A stretch of DNA of 51,875 nt, taken from contig JAIBBK010000103.1 in the NCBI GenBank assembly GCA_019694675.1, forward strand, positions 1 to 51,875, given 5' to 3'. Source of the DNA: Ignavibacteria bacterium. Its GTDB lineage: Bacteria; Bacteroidota; Ignavibacteria; Tepidaquicellales; Tepidaquicellaceae. Shown here piece by piece: positions 8,779-18,124 of this stretch. The notes below the pieces were generated by a model. The model saw nothing but the letters and a program-made list of their open reading frames with translations. It made no database searches and was not told the origin of the DNA. Both the position numbers and the translations under genes were made by a program. The first letter of the stretch is position 1. The number at the start of each line of letters is the position of its first letter.

Positions 8779-10485
8779 TCAAAAAACAAGGGAAAACAGC
8801 CCGTATGCGTATGAATAATCATTTGAAGTCCCCGAGGTAAGGTTCTTCTCCGTGTTGTATGAGTAATAAAAGTCGAATCTGTAGTCCCTGACCGGCTCAT
8901 ATGTAAGCTTCAGCCCGAAAACACTCTTGTTTATCCTTATCCCGTCAAGGAAATACATCTCTACAGGGTCAACTCCGTCCCTGTAAGCCTGAAAGACATC
9001 GCCGCCTACGTTCTTTTCAAGTTTGCCGGTTGAGTCGTAAACATTCTCTCCGCTCCTTATGAACTGATACTCACCTCTTAAGAAAAGCCTGTCTGTGATG
9101 TTCAGATCCAGTGCGGCAAAGACCTGATCGGAATTCGGGCCTATCGGATGTCCTATTATCTGACCGAATGAAGTGTATGTGTTCTTTATATTGTAGTGAG
9201 AATAAACAAAGGGCCTTATCTTCGTGTACTCAAATGACAGCCCGAGGTTTTCTATGCTTGCGGGACGGTACCAGTACACTCCCGCCTGATACCCGGTCTT
9301 GTTCGAATATCTTGAGAAATCGCTGAGGTTTGAAAGGATGTTTTCGTCCAGCAGGAAAGTACCCTGGAATTCGACATCTTTGAGAAAGTGGGTCTGCAGG
9401 TCAAAGTAAATTGAACCGTTATCCCTGTCCTGAAGCGAATGCTCCACAAATTTGTAGAAGATCACGGGATTGAGGTAAGCCAGTTCCAGCCTGTCTGAAA
9501 AAATAACCGTTTCACCGATGCCTATGTCAAACAGGTCTTCAAATGAGAGCATCAGCCTGTTGGATGAGATGTATTTTGTGTAATTCATGCTCTTGTCAGG
9601 ACTGTACGGCCCCACTCCGGATCCGAAGAATGAATAGTAATTTATGATGCCGTACCTGAACTGCAGTCGAAGAAAATCAAAGTCGGGAGCGTTTCCGGAC
9701 ATTATGAGACTGCTGCTGTATCCGTAACCGAGCTTTACTTTTTCTCTGCCAAACTGTCCCGATATACCCATGCCTTCTTCAGGCTCTGTAAAGTACTTTA
9801 GATAGCCCTTGGCAAAGTCATAGCTCCTTATGTTTTCGATATTTTCAAGGTACTTGAAATTCGTCCGCAGTTCGGGGAGCATATACTCCGCAAGAGCTGT
9901 ATCGCCTGCCATGCCGCCCTTAAGCACAGAAAAATAGTATCCCAGCTTGCCGAACACAGTTCCCCTGATGTCGAATCCTACATCAAAGATCTTCGCATTG
10001 GTCTTTGTCCCAGGCGTGATGGAATTGTTGTAGCCGAGGTGGCCTCCGCCTCTGAAGAAAACGTTGTTGTCATTCTTCTGATATGCAAAAAGATATTTCT
10101 GCTTGTCCGAGAACATCTCCCCGAAGCCATCGGCCATGTTCATGTTTCCACCAAACAGCGAGGCATTCGTCTTTCTGCTGATCAGCTTAGCATCGTACTC
10201 TTCACGGTATCTTCTCAGCAGGTTCTTTTCGGTTGTGGAAAGTTTTGCTGATGACTCATCCACAATCGTAAGGTAATCAGCCACCTGAAACCTGGACAGG
10301 CCCGATATTCCGTCATCATAATTGCTTATGATCCCTCTGACCCTCATATCCTTAAGAAACCTGTAAACCGGCTCTCCGAATGGGACATTTTCCACCTGTG
10401 CAGAGCTTGATTGAGGCAGAAAAAGAATTGCCGCGGCAACCGCAATTGCGAATGCGAAAATGATATTGATGTTCCGGCGATTCAA
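8779..10485 (-). CDS. Outer-membrane beta-barrel protein, Wzi-like (paralogue 1)
   Basis: 568 residues. A signal peptide (hydrophobic IIFAFAIAVAAAILFL, cleavage near SSSAQ) is followed by a short helical N-terminal segment (EPVYRFLKDMRVRGI, GLSRFQVADYL). The remainder is a long stretch of alternating beta-strands ending in a C-terminal Phe, typical of a barrel. The N-terminal segment and strand pattern match the second barrel gene at 15.6-17.4 kb, so they are paralogues. The layout suggests the Wzi capsule-assembly family, but this needs a profile search. The start is TTG; a stop lies just upstream in frame and no ATG is available. It lies downstream of a divergent intergenic region shared with the patatin gene. 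Confidence 0.65.
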   Translation of the reverse strand: MNRRNINIIFAFAIAVAAAILFLPQSSSAQVENVPFGEPVYRFLKDMRVRGIISNYDDGISGLSRFQVADYLTIVDESSAKLSTTEKNLLRRYREEYDAKLISRKTNASLFGGNMNMADGFGEMFSDKQKYLFAYQKNDNNVFFRGGGHLGYNNSITPGTKTNAKIFDVGFDIRGTVFGKLGYYFSVLKGGMAGDTALAEYMLPELRTNFKYLENIENIRSYDFAKGYLKYFTEPEEGMGISGQFGREKVKLGYGYSSSLIMSGNAPDFDFLRLQFRYGIINYYSFFGSGVGPYSPDKSMNYTKYISSNRLMLSFEDLFDIGIGETVIFSDRLELAYLNPVIFYKFVEHSLQDRDNGSIYFDLQTHFLKDVEFQGTFLLDENILSNLSDFSRYSNKTGYQAGVYWYRPASIENLGLSFEYTKIRPFVYSHYNIKNTYTSFGQIIGHPIGPNSDQVFAALDLNITDRLFLRGEYQFIRSGENVYDSTGKLEKNVGGDVFQAYRDGVDPVEMYFLDGIRINKSVFGLKLTYEPVRDYRFDFYYSYNTEKNLTSGTSNDYSYAYGLFSLVF

Positions 10486-10720
10486 GTAAGGAATATCTGC
10501 TTAAGCGGTGAATTATCAAAAACGAACTGACGAACTTCCCGAAATTTATTGAGAATATAAAGATAGATTTTAGTAATATTGAACTTGCGTGTTGCCGGAC
10601 GCACTTGAAATGTACCGCCGCAGACCATCCCGGCAATGGTCAGCAGAAACAGTATTAGCAAAGTAATAATGTATGCGGCGGATCATCTGATAACCTGAAA
10701 AAAACAAAACCGGAGAATCC

Positions 10721-11698
10721 ATGTCCCAAATGAATGCAGTGGCACTGAGCGGAGGCGGAGACAAGGGCGCATTCACGGTCGGAGTACTGAAGAGATTATA
10801 CAACAAAGGCGAGAGGTTTGACATAATCGCAGGCACTTCAACCGGCGCTCTCATTGCACCGCTTCTGGCGATAGATGAGATCGATCTGCTGTGGAGTATT
10901 TATGAAAATGTGAAGAAGGAAGACGTATTGAGTCAGTTGAAACCGGCCACCGAAATCATTACCGGAACGTCGCTTTATGATGTGAAACCGCTGGAGAGGA
11001 TGATCAGAAGGATAGTAACAGACGAAATGTATATGAGGATCATGGATTCGGGCAAGGAGATCTTCATCTCCACGGTTTGCCTGCAGAACCAGAGACTCAC
11101 TTACTTCACCAATTCCGCTCTTCCCGGCACAAAGCATTATGATATGCTAAGGTGGAGGGACCGCGATCAGTTCATCATGGCAATTGTCGCAAGCTGTATC
11201 CAGCCCGTCATAATGCCGCCGGTCAACATGAGCCGGCTTCAGTTTGTTGACGGCGGGATCAGGAACTTCCTTCCTGCAGATGTAACTATTGATGCGGGAG
11301 CTGAAAATATCACCGCCATAATCACGCTTCCGGATAATGAAAGGCCGTTTGATGCGGACGTGCTGGGAAATGTGAAAGACATTCTGCTGAGAACCTTGGA
11401 CATTTTCTCAAATGAAGTCTATTCAAATGACATCCGCATTACCGAGCTTTATTCAAAAGGCGCGAGCTTTGTGGAAGCTCTGAGGGAGCGTGTGAAAAGA
11501 AACACCGGACTGACTGACGAGCAGATAGACGTGATCTTCACTTCGGCAGGAAATCCGTTCTTCGGGAAAAGAAAGATCGGGCTTCGCGTGATAAGGCCTC
11601 AGAGAAATCTCGGAGACGGCCTGTCATTCACTAACATGAAAGAAATGCTTGCACTCGGATATGACACTCCCGATTCGATCACTTCTTTTTATGTCTGA
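10721..11698 (+). CDS. Patatin-like phospholipase
   Basis: 325 residues with the patatin catalytic dyad. The oxyanion-hole motif is GGGDKG (11-16), the nucleophile motif GTSTG has Ser40, and the partner Asp is D177 in DGG. Such enzymes hydrolyse acyl esters of membrane lipids. There is no signal peptide or membrane segment, so it is probably cytosolic, and no barrel domain of the PlpD type. Start ATG is supported by GGAG 7 nt upstream. The lipid substrate is unknown. A radical SAM gene follows 27 bp later on the same strand. Confidence 0.88.
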   Translation: MSQMNAVALSGGGDKGAFTVGVLKRLYNKGERFDIIAGTSTGALIAPLLAIDEIDLLWSIYENVKKEDVLSQLKPATEIITGTSLYDVKPLERMIRRIVTDEMYMRIMDSGKEIFISTVCLQNQRLTYFTNSALPGTKHYDMLRWRDRDQFIMAIVASCIQPVIMPPVNMSRLQFVDGGIRNFLPADVTIDAGAENITAIITLPDNERPFDADVLGNVKDILLRTLDIFSNEVYSNDIRITELYSKGASFVEALRERVKRNTGLTDEQIDVIFTSAGNPFFGKRKIGLRVIRPQRNLGDGLSFTNMKEMLALGYDTPDSITSFYV

Positions 11699-11725
11699 TC
11701 ATCAGCAGATAATGTCTGAAGATTC

Positions 11726-12730
11726 ATGAAGACCATGTACATTCCATCTTACACAGTGCTTCATGATTCCGGAGAGCTACGGATGCGTGCATCCAAGCTT
11801 GTTTCAATGCTGTCTTCATGCAACATCTGCCCCAAAGACTGCCGAAACAACCGTCTTGAAAACAAGATTGCCGCCTGTTATTCCGGGGCGCTTCCGGTTG
11901 TTTCCTCATACTGCATACATCATGGAGAAGAGCCGTTGCTCTCGGGATCGAAGGATGCGGGCAACGACAATGGCGTGGGAAATATCTTCTTCGGTAATTG
12001 CAACCTCAGATGCGTGTATTGCCAGAACTATGAGATCTCACAGAACCACAAACTGGAGATAAAGAACGAAGTCACTGTTGAAAGTCTTGCCTTGATCATG
12101 CTGGAATTACAGGACAAAGGAGTTAATGCGGTCGGGCTTGTTTCCCCCACGCATTTCGTACCGCAGATTGTCTCTGCGCTTGATATTGCCGCAGGAAAAG
12201 GCTTTCAGCTTCCGCTCATTTACAATACAAATTCCTACGACTCTGTCGAGGTGCTGAAACTTCTCGACGGGATCATTGACATTTACCTTCCCGATATAAA
12301 GTACTCCGAAGACGAATACGGATACAGGTATTCAAAGATCAAAGAATATGTCAGCCATTCGAGGGCTTCGCTTACAGAGATGCACAGGCAGGTGGGAAGT
12401 TCTCTTATCATTGAGAACGGGCTGCTGAAGAGAGGCCTGATCGTAAGGCATCTCATACTTCCCAATGACCTTGCCGGAAGCAGGGACACGCTTGAGTTCA
12501 TTGCAGGGCTTGACAAAGAGATCTCTGTGTCCGTCATGTCGCAGTATTATCCTGTGCACAAGGCACTTGAGACAGACCTTCTTTCAAGGAACATACATGA
12601 AAGTGAATATGAGAAGGTCTTAATACTGATGGATGAGCTCGGGCTTGAGAACGGCTTTGTTCAGGAATTTGAATCTGAAGGTTACTACAGGCCTGATTTC
12701 AGCGACAGGCAGGAACCGTTCAAACGCTGA
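11726..12730 (+). CDS. Radical SAM protein, PflA-related (COG1313 type)
   Basis: 334 residues. The radical SAM cluster motif is GNCNLRCVYCQN, with C92, C96 and C99 (CX3CX2C). An extra N-terminal cysteine group (C32, C35, C39 and C51 in CNICPKDC and AACYSG) may hold a second cluster, as in proteins related to pyruvate formate-lyase activating enzyme. The GLVSPTHFVPQI and DIYLPDIKYS blocks are those of the uncharacterised COG1313 branch. The substrate is unknown. The 3' end overlaps the convergent YigZ-family gene by 11 bp. Confidence 0.85.
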   Translation: MKTMYIPSYTVLHDSGELRMRASKLVSMLSSCNICPKDCRNNRLENKIAACYSGALPVVSSYCIHHGEEPLLSGSKDAGNDNGVGNIFFGNCNLRCVYCQNYEISQNHKLEIKNEVTVESLALIMLELQDKGVNAVGLVSPTHFVPQIVSALDIAAGKGFQLPLIYNTNSYDSVEVLKLLDGIIDIYLPDIKYSEDEYGYRYSKIKEYVSHSRASLTEMHRQVGSSLIIENGLLKRGLIVRHLILPNDLAGSRDTLEFIAGLDKEISVSVMSQYYPVHKALETDLLSRNIHESEYEKVLILMDELGLENGFVQEFESEGYYRPDFSDRQEPFKR

Positions 12731-13346
12731 CCGGACGGAATTCCGCTGAACCGTTAGTAGCTGACATCAGCCTTTCTCTGAACTCTCCTAAACAACTCTT
12801 CCTCACTTCCGCCAGAAATGTGCAATGTTCTGCAGACCTGTTCTCAATGATCTTTATTCCGAGATCTTCGATGGCTTTCATTACAGCGCTCATGTAAGGA
12901 TAGCTGAACACCAGCAGATATGTTTCAGAGACATGAACTTCCACAAAATTGGCTGAAGCAAGGCATTCGTCAGCAGCAGTGAAGAACGCTCGCCTGAGCC
13001 CGCCGACTCCGAGTTTCACTCCGCCGAAATATCTTACTACGGTAATAACTGAATTTGTAAGCGAATGCTTCTGAAGAGCATCTGCAAGCGGCTTGCCTCC
13101 GGTTCCGGACGGCTCGCCGTCGTCGGAGGATTTCGATACCGAACCAGAAGGATTGACGCGGTAGGCATATGGAAAGTGGGCGGCGTCGTGATAAAGCTTC
13201 TTTACCGAGGCATACCTTTCGATCGCCTCTTCCGCAGAACCTGCGTGAAATGCAAGCGCAATGAATCTTGACTTCGACTCACGGTGTTCATATTCCGCCG
13301 GCGATGCCAGCGTCCTGTAGCTGAAAATTTCCGTTTGTTCAGCCAT
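12720..13346 (-). CDS. YigZ/IMPACT family protein
   Basis: 208 residues. The family signature is clear: FIALAFHAGS near the start, the KKLYHDAAHFPYAYRV block, the DDGEPSGTGGKPL loop and the VVRYFGGVKLGVGGL segment. The C-terminal DUF1949-like region is also present. Members belong to the UPF0029 group related to eukaryotic IMPACT, and the E. coli protein is YigZ; the biochemical role is not settled. It lies 13 bp before pcm in the direction of transcription order (pcm first), so it is likely the last gene of the cdaA-pcm unit. Confidence 0.9.
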   Translation of the reverse strand: MAEQTEIFSYRTLASPAEYEHRESKSRFIALAFHAGSAEEAIERYASVKKLYHDAAHFPYAYRVNPSGSVSKSSDDGEPSGTGGKPLADALQKHSLTNSVITVVRYFGGVKLGVGGLRRAFFTAADECLASANFVEVHVSETYLLVFSYPYMSAVMKAIEDLGIKIIENRSAEHCTFLAEVRKSCLGEFRERLMSATNGSAEFRPVSV

Positions 13347-13359
13347 CGGGATTTACAGG

Positions 13360-14031
13360 TCAGTCCCCATCTTTCCATCCTTCTTCGCCTATGAGCGGAA
13401 CGAAACGGAAGTAATTATATTTCTTTACAGACACCTCCGGCTCATCCTCAAAATTCTGAGAAGGGTCCCTCGTCACAAGATGTACTTCCTGCGAAGCAGA
13501 TGTTCCAACGGGTATTATGAGCCGGCCTCCCGGACTGAGTTGTCTGATCAGTGCATCGGGAACCTGCGGCGCGCCGGCAGTTACTATTATTCCGTCATAC
13601 GGCTGATGCTCTTTCCAGCCGAGTGTGCCGTCACCAAGCTTTAGCTTGGCATCATAACCCAGCGAGGCGAGAGTCTTTCCGGCCTTCTGATACAGCGAAG
13701 AGATCCTTTCAACAGAGTGAACTTTGGCGCCGAGTTCGCACAGCACTGCAGTCTGATAACCCGATCCTGTGCCTATCTCAAGCACTTTGTCACCCGGATT
13801 CACATTAAGAAGCTGTGTCATGAACGCGACCGTAAAAGGCTGAGATATTGTTTGGTTTCCTTCAATCGGCAATGCAACATTGTCATACGCATATCTCCGA
13901 AGTTCCTCGATCACAAAGAATTCACGGCTGACCCTGCCCATCGCATTCAAAACTTTTTCATCTGAAATGCCCTGCTTTCTAAGCAAGTCTACCAACTGCT
14001 TTCTTTCCATGTCCTGAAGCAGACCCATCAA
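13360..14031 (-). CDS. pcm: Protein-L-isoaspartate O-methyltransferase
   Basis: 223 residues. Pcm methylates L-isoaspartyl residues in aged proteins so they can return to normal aspartate. The SAM-binding motif I is VLEIGTGSGYQT (83-94). The substrate motif TISQPFTVAFMTQLL (61-75) and GDGTLGWKEHQPYDGIIVTAGAP are also conserved. The start overlaps the cdaA stop by 4 bp; the second Met is an equally possible start. Confidence 0.94.
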   Translation of the reverse strand: MMGLLQDMERKQLVDLLRKQGISDEKVLNAMGRVSREFFVIEELRRYAYDNVALPIEGNQTISQPFTVAFMTQLLNVNPGDKVLEIGTGSGYQTAVLCELGAKVHSVERISSLYQKAGKTLASLGYDAKLKLGDGTLGWKEHQPYDGIIVTAGAPQVPDALIRQLSPGGRLIIPVGTSASQEVHLVTRDPSQNFEDEPEVSVKKYNYFRFVPLIGEEGWKDGD

Positions 14032-14891
14032 TCTTTCTTTTTTGCCTTTGCGCCTTCTTCCTCTCCGTTCTCAAACACATCGCTTCCTGTTTCCTTGAGG
14101 ATCTCCTTCATTGAGCCGGCAACAGAGCGCCTTCCCATGAGTTCATTCAGTTTCTCTTTCAGCTTTGAGATGTCATTCACGATCTCCAGTTCGCCGTCTG
14201 CCGCAAGAGACACCGTCCTCCTCTCCTCAGAAATTATCACAGCCACCGCATCGGATACTTCCGTGATGCCGATACCGGCCCTGTGCCTTGTGCCGAGGCG
14301 CTTGTTCATGATCTTCTCAAGTTCGGACAAAGGCAGAAGGCATCGCGCGGCCTCGATCCTGTCGTTCTTGATGATCACGGCGCCGTCGTGAAGTGGCGAA
14401 CTCGGGCTGAAAATTGAAACGATCATTTCCTTGCTGATCTTTGCCTGAATTGATTCGCCTGTTTCGATCACGCTTTTCAGGCCCGAGCTTCGTTCCAGCA
14501 CAAGCAATCCGCCCCATCCTCTTGTCCTGAGGTCGAATGCGGCTTCGCTGACCTCACTGATGCTTTCGTCAACCTGTCCCCGCGTAAACAGCCGGCCAAT
14601 CCGCGTCTTTCCTATGAGAAGCAGCAGTCTGCGGATCTCCGGCTGAAAAAGTATTATCAATGCGATCACCCAGATGTCAGTGATCCTGCTGAGAAGCCAG
14701 CTTGTTGCCGGAAGGTCTGCAAGCTGTGCGAGAAAGGAGAACAGCAGTATGAGTACGAGTGCGATGAAGATCTGCGCGGCCACAGTGCCCTTCATCACTT
14801 TGTAGAGCTTGTAGAACACATAAGTGACGATGAGCACGTCAATTACATCGATCAGATGGACGGTAAGAAAACCTATCTTGAACAGTTCCAT
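14028..14891 (-). CDS. cdaA: Diadenylate cyclase CdaA (c-di-AMP synthase)
   Basis: 287 residues. It makes cyclic di-AMP from two ATP. Three membrane segments come first (~10-28, 39-58, 70-85). The DAC domain follows with the two catalytic motifs DGA (169-171, in PLHDGAVII) and RHR (202-204, in GTRHRAGIG). The C-terminal ~40 residues are charged and end KAKKKD. CdaA normally sits with cdaR and glmM; here it is followed by pcm with a 4-bp overlap, and no cdaR-like gene is seen. Confidence 0.95.
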   Translation of the reverse strand: MELFKIGFLTVHLIDVIDVLIVTYVFYKLYKVMKGTVAAQIFIALVLILLFSFLAQLADLPATSWLLSRITDIWVIALIILFQPEIRRLLLLIGKTRIGRLFTRGQVDESISEVSEAAFDLRTRGWGGLLVLERSSGLKSVIETGESIQAKISKEMIVSIFSPSSPLHDGAVIIKNDRIEAARCLLPLSELEKIMNKRLGTRHRAGIGITEVSDAVAVIISEERRTVSLAADGELEIVNDISKLKEKLNELMGRRSVAGSMKEILKETGSDVFENGEEEGAKAKKKD

Positions 14892-14895
14892 TGGA

Positions 14896-15552
14896 TCAGT
14901 TGTATGCTGTGAATGATTTGTTCATGAGAAAAAACTTCTCCCTGCTTATCCTGCATCCCGGAAACAGTTCGACGAGTTCTTTGAGCTTAAGCAGTCTAAT
15001 CGAAACTGCCAGCCGTTCAGCCGAACTGTCATCCTTTTGCTTTTCATACCATCCGAGCGAAAAAGTTTTCAGCAGTGATCTCTTCACCGGAAGCGGAAGC
15101 ATCTGAAAGAAAGGGAAAATGAAATGCGGTTCCACAGGGAAATTATAGTTTGGAGTTTGAACATAATAGTTCTTTGCAATTCTCCTGATGTGAGCCGCCA
15201 CTTTCTTCTGTTCCTCAAACGTAAGGAAATGCTCGATGACGCTGTTCGAATATGCCACATCAAACTCACCGTCGCTGATGAACCCGAGGTCGCGGGCATC
15301 TGCCTTTATCCTGCTGAATCCGGCAGGCATATCTTCTTCTTCATCTTCAATGTTGATAAGAGTTAACCTCATTCCTTCCAGCTTATCGAGATGATCTTTC
15401 CAGTGATAGAGAGTTCCCCCGACGTCCGCAATGTTGAGCCCTGCTCCGATGCTTATGCAGTGATTCAAGAATGCATCAATGCGCCTGCTCCGGAATTTGG
15501 ATGACAATGAACCTTCTGTTGTCTGATCTGCCAGTTTTCTGAGCAGGTTCAT
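14896..15552 (-). CDS. Class I SAM-dependent methyltransferase
   Basis: 218 residues. The Rossmann-like motif I is degenerate but recognisable (LNIADVGGTLYHW). The acidic residue after strand 2 is in TLINIEDEE, and the FDVAYSNSVIEHF motif IV-V is typical. The VQTPNYNFPVEPHFIFPFFQMLP region is seen in methyltransferases of surface-polysaccharide loci. The target is unknown. It lies between a barrel gene (20 bp) and cdaA (4 bp), suggesting one transcript. Confidence 0.82.
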   Translation of the reverse strand: MNLLRKLADQTTEGSLSSKFRSRRIDAFLNHCISIGAGLNIADVGGTLYHWKDHLDKLEGMRLTLINIEDEEEDMPAGFSRIKADARDLGFISDGEFDVAYSNSVIEHFLTFEEQKKVAAHIRRIAKNYYVQTPNYNFPVEPHFIFPFFQMLPLPVKRSLLKTFSLGWYEKQKDDSSAERLAVSIRLLKLKELVELFPGCRISREKFFLMNKSFTAYN

Positions 15553-15571
15553 TTTTTCCCTGAATTGTTTC

Positions 15572-17359
15572 TCAAAGCGAAAGCCTTAATCCGACCTCAA
15601 AGAGAAGATCGTCCTGCGTTGTTCCTTCATCCGGAAGGTCCGTACGCCTGTACTCGATTCGCGACTCAGCAAACAACTGCCTCACAAATTCATACGAAAC
15701 ATTCAGCGTTGCATAGTCACGGTTCATCCGCATCCCTTCGAGAAATTTGTACGGCTTAAGATAAGCATCCCCGAAACCGAACGTAATATAGCCGCCGTAA
15801 TTGGCTGTGACCCTGCCGGTTGAGTCAACGTCAACGCCGTATCCGGACCTCTGATGCTTCAGTGTAAGAGATGCTTTGAAGAACGGATCCGGTACATAAC
15901 TTATAAGCAGAGCTATTTCGTCTGAATTGGGTGGAAGAGAATGGCCGAGTGAATAACTGTTGTTCGTAAAGGTGCTCTTGTTTGACCTGTGCGAATAGAC
16001 GAACGGGTCAAGATGTGTGTACTCAAGCGAGAACGAAAACTCCGGAATGCCTGTCCACATGCCGCCTATCTGCCAGCCGAACTTGTTCTCATTCAGCGAA
16101 TCGTCTTCGAAGAGTGTTTCGAAAGTAAGGTCATCAATGAGCAGTGATGCATGAAATGCGATCTCATCAGCAGGATTCACTTCGGCTTCAATCCCCATGA
16201 GGGAGTTGTTGTTGGTTGTGCTTTCATCTCCGGAACTGAGATCTGCCGATGTAAGAAAGCTCACCGGATTCAGATAAGTGAAGCTGAACGGCTGTTCGCT
16301 TACAACTACAGACTCCCAAAGACCGAGCCTGAAAGCTTTCGAAAAATTTATCCCGAGATAGTGGCTTACAATGTTCTTTGAGCTGAGCTCTCTTGAGGGA
16401 ACGGGAAAACCGTTTGAAGAACCATTCCCGTGTCCGGTGAGACGTGAGATGATTGTTTCGTATCCGTTTACAGAACCGTATAAAAATCTGTACACAACAG
16501 ATCCGTATTTGAGTTCAAGACTTCCGAAGTCATACGGGTCGGAGTTGTCCGAAAGGAATAGTCTGTCAATGTAACCGAATCCGGCCACTGTCCTGCTTCT
16601 ACCAAACATGAGCGATGCCCATTCGTTCTTCGCGGAATATCTCAGATAGCCTTCGAACCTGCCGGAATAGCTTGTGTAATCAAAAGGATATGTAACATTC
16701 TGAGTGGTTGAGTAATAGTAATAATCCTGTGTGGGCGACTTGTTTTCCCTGAAGCCGTCTTTGCCGGCATTTGTCATTCCGAAGTATGGGGTGTGGAAGA
16801 ACGAATCGTCACCTCCCCCAAGTTCATATCTCTTCTTATATCTGAACTCAGCGCCAACTGCTTTGAACAGGGCAGCTCTTAATCCGAATCCGTAGTTGCC
16901 GTAACCCAACTGACCATCGTCATCCGCTTCGTTCTTATTGCGATAGTACATGCTTCCTTCAATGTCTGCAAAGAAGGATGTGGTTGAATCTGCATAAAAG
17001 TAAAGATGCGTCGTGCGGACCTTGCCCGGCGTGTAGTTTCTGTTAAGTAGATTGTTCTGCAAGTTCGTCTTACCTGTCAAATCAAATTCAAACTCACTGA
17101 GAAAATAGTTGAGGCGATCCCTGTATGAAGGTGGAAGAGAATTCCTGACTGCATTCAGCCTGGAAAGATAAATCGCGGCCTGCCGTCTTGAGACGGGAGC
17201 CAAAGATGAATTGTATTCTTCAAGGTATCCGCTCACCTGCGATTCTTTCAGAAATTCATAGACGGGGTTTCTGATGTCAACGAGTTCGACCTGCGAAAGT
17301 GAATCGCCAAGAGAGGCCAGAAGAGCAGTGATAGCAAAGACGTAACGGAATGATTTCAT
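15572..17359 (-). CDS. Outer-membrane beta-barrel protein, Wzi-like (paralogue 2)
   Basis: About 595 residues from the chosen start. I chose the ATG at 17359 because it begins a good signal peptide (MKSFRYVFAITALLASLG, cleavage near SLSQ). The longer frame to 17440 would bury it. The mature protein starts NPVYEFLKESQVSGYLEEY and SRRQAAIYLSRL, matching the first barrel gene at 8.8-10.5 kb. It then has a long series of beta-strands with aromatic residues and an EVGLRLSL end. The family is probably Wzi-like capsule assembly, but this is a guess from architecture. A methyltransferase gene follows immediately, which fits a role in surface polysaccharide. Confidence 0.65.
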   Translation of the reverse strand: MKSFRYVFAITALLASLGDSLSQVELVDIRNPVYEFLKESQVSGYLEEYNSSLAPVSRRQAAIYLSRLNAVRNSLPPSYRDRLNYFLSEFEFDLTGKTNLQNNLLNRNYTPGKVRTTHLYFYADSTTSFFADIEGSMYYRNKNEADDDGQLGYGNYGFGLRAALFKAVGAEFRYKKRYELGGGDDSFFHTPYFGMTNAGKDGFRENKSPTQDYYYYSTTQNVTYPFDYTSYSGRFEGYLRYSAKNEWASLMFGRSRTVAGFGYIDRLFLSDNSDPYDFGSLELKYGSVVYRFLYGSVNGYETIISRLTGHGNGSSNGFPVPSRELSSKNIVSHYLGINFSKAFRLGLWESVVVSEQPFSFTYLNPVSFLTSADLSSGDESTTNNNSLMGIEAEVNPADEIAFHASLLIDDLTFETLFEDDSLNENKFGWQIGGMWTGIPEFSFSLEYTHLDPFVYSHRSNKSTFTNNSYSLGHSLPPNSDEIALLISYVPDPFFKASLTLKHQRSGYGVDVDSTGRVTANYGGYITFGFGDAYLKPYKFLEGMRMNRDYATLNVSYEFVRQLFAESRIEYRRTDLPDEGTTQDDLLFEVGLRLSL

Positions 17360-17498
17360 TGTTGCGAAAATAGAGAAATTAACCATTGATTTAAACTCAA
17401 TGAAATGACTGAATGCACGGCTCATGCCATTCTTGTCCAAGACGATTTGCTTACGACTGCCGTCTGCAGCGGGGATTCTATCCGCAGAAAGTTAACCG

Positions 17499-17881
17499 CT
17501 TTCTTTTGAACGATCAAAAGAAAGCTCCAAAGAAAAATCGCCCGCCCGCCTGCAAGTTGTACAATTTAATTCAATGGACTATAAGCGGGCAGGCTGCAGC
17601 ATAATTGCCCGCCCGGCGAATTACTTTCAAGATAACTCCTAAAATGGCGGACGGGCCTGAAATTGCTCGCTCAGGCTGCGAGAATTTCAACTCCTCACCC
17701 AAACGATTACTTCGTTTGGGTTCGTCAAACAGGAAATTCTCGCCCGCCTGCGAAGAGTGTTCAAGTTTAGTATTCTTCGGGCAGGCTCACGCCTTCGCTT
17801 ACAATTTCTTAACGGCAATTATGCTGAGGCCTGTCCGCCGTTTTTCGCTTCAAGTGAACTGTTACTTGACAGGCGGGCGGG
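17499..17881. repeat. Gene-free region of nested GC-rich inverted repeats
   Basis: The 17360-18064 stretch has no supportable gene. It contains a series of inverted repeats: 17499-17509 with 17514-17524 (11 bp perfect, 4-nt loop); 17541-17552 with 17870-17881 (12 bp perfect, CCCGCCCGCCTG); 17597-17609 with 17814-17826 (13 bp perfect); 17646-17658 with 17827-17839 (12 of 13); 17678-17688 with 17733-17743 (11 bp perfect); and 17698-17706 with 17712-17720 (9 bp perfect). Most pairs share one centre near 17710, so the block could fold as one large structure. It might be a palindromic mobile element, a structured RNA or a decayed repeat cluster. The remaining 17882-18064 part shows nothing further except the scpA leader. 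Confidence 0.75.
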
Positions 17882-18124
17882 TTGTTCCTGCGACAATCAG
17901 AAAAGTGTTTGATATCGATCTGTTTTCATAACTTTCTCTTCTTTATGAAGATGTTTTGGACGGCATTGGGCTCATGCAGGTGCGTCATTTGCACTGAAAT
18001 CACAGGGCTTCCGGCCTGAGAAGTCAATTTAATCTCACCGCTCAAAAAGCTATATTAACCGCGTTTGGAACATTCAGAAGAGAACATACAGGACCCGCAA
18101 TCCACGGGCGGAGAAGAGCAAATC

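Noticed and set aside
17605..17931. 108-residue ORF in the inverted-repeat region
   Set aside because: It spans several inverted repeats, has a composition unlike its neighbours, has no recognisable motif or ribosome-binding site, and is explained by GC-rich repeat sequence.
17947..18021. 24-residue ORF before scpA
   Set aside because: No ribosome-binding site, no motif and no conservation evidence.
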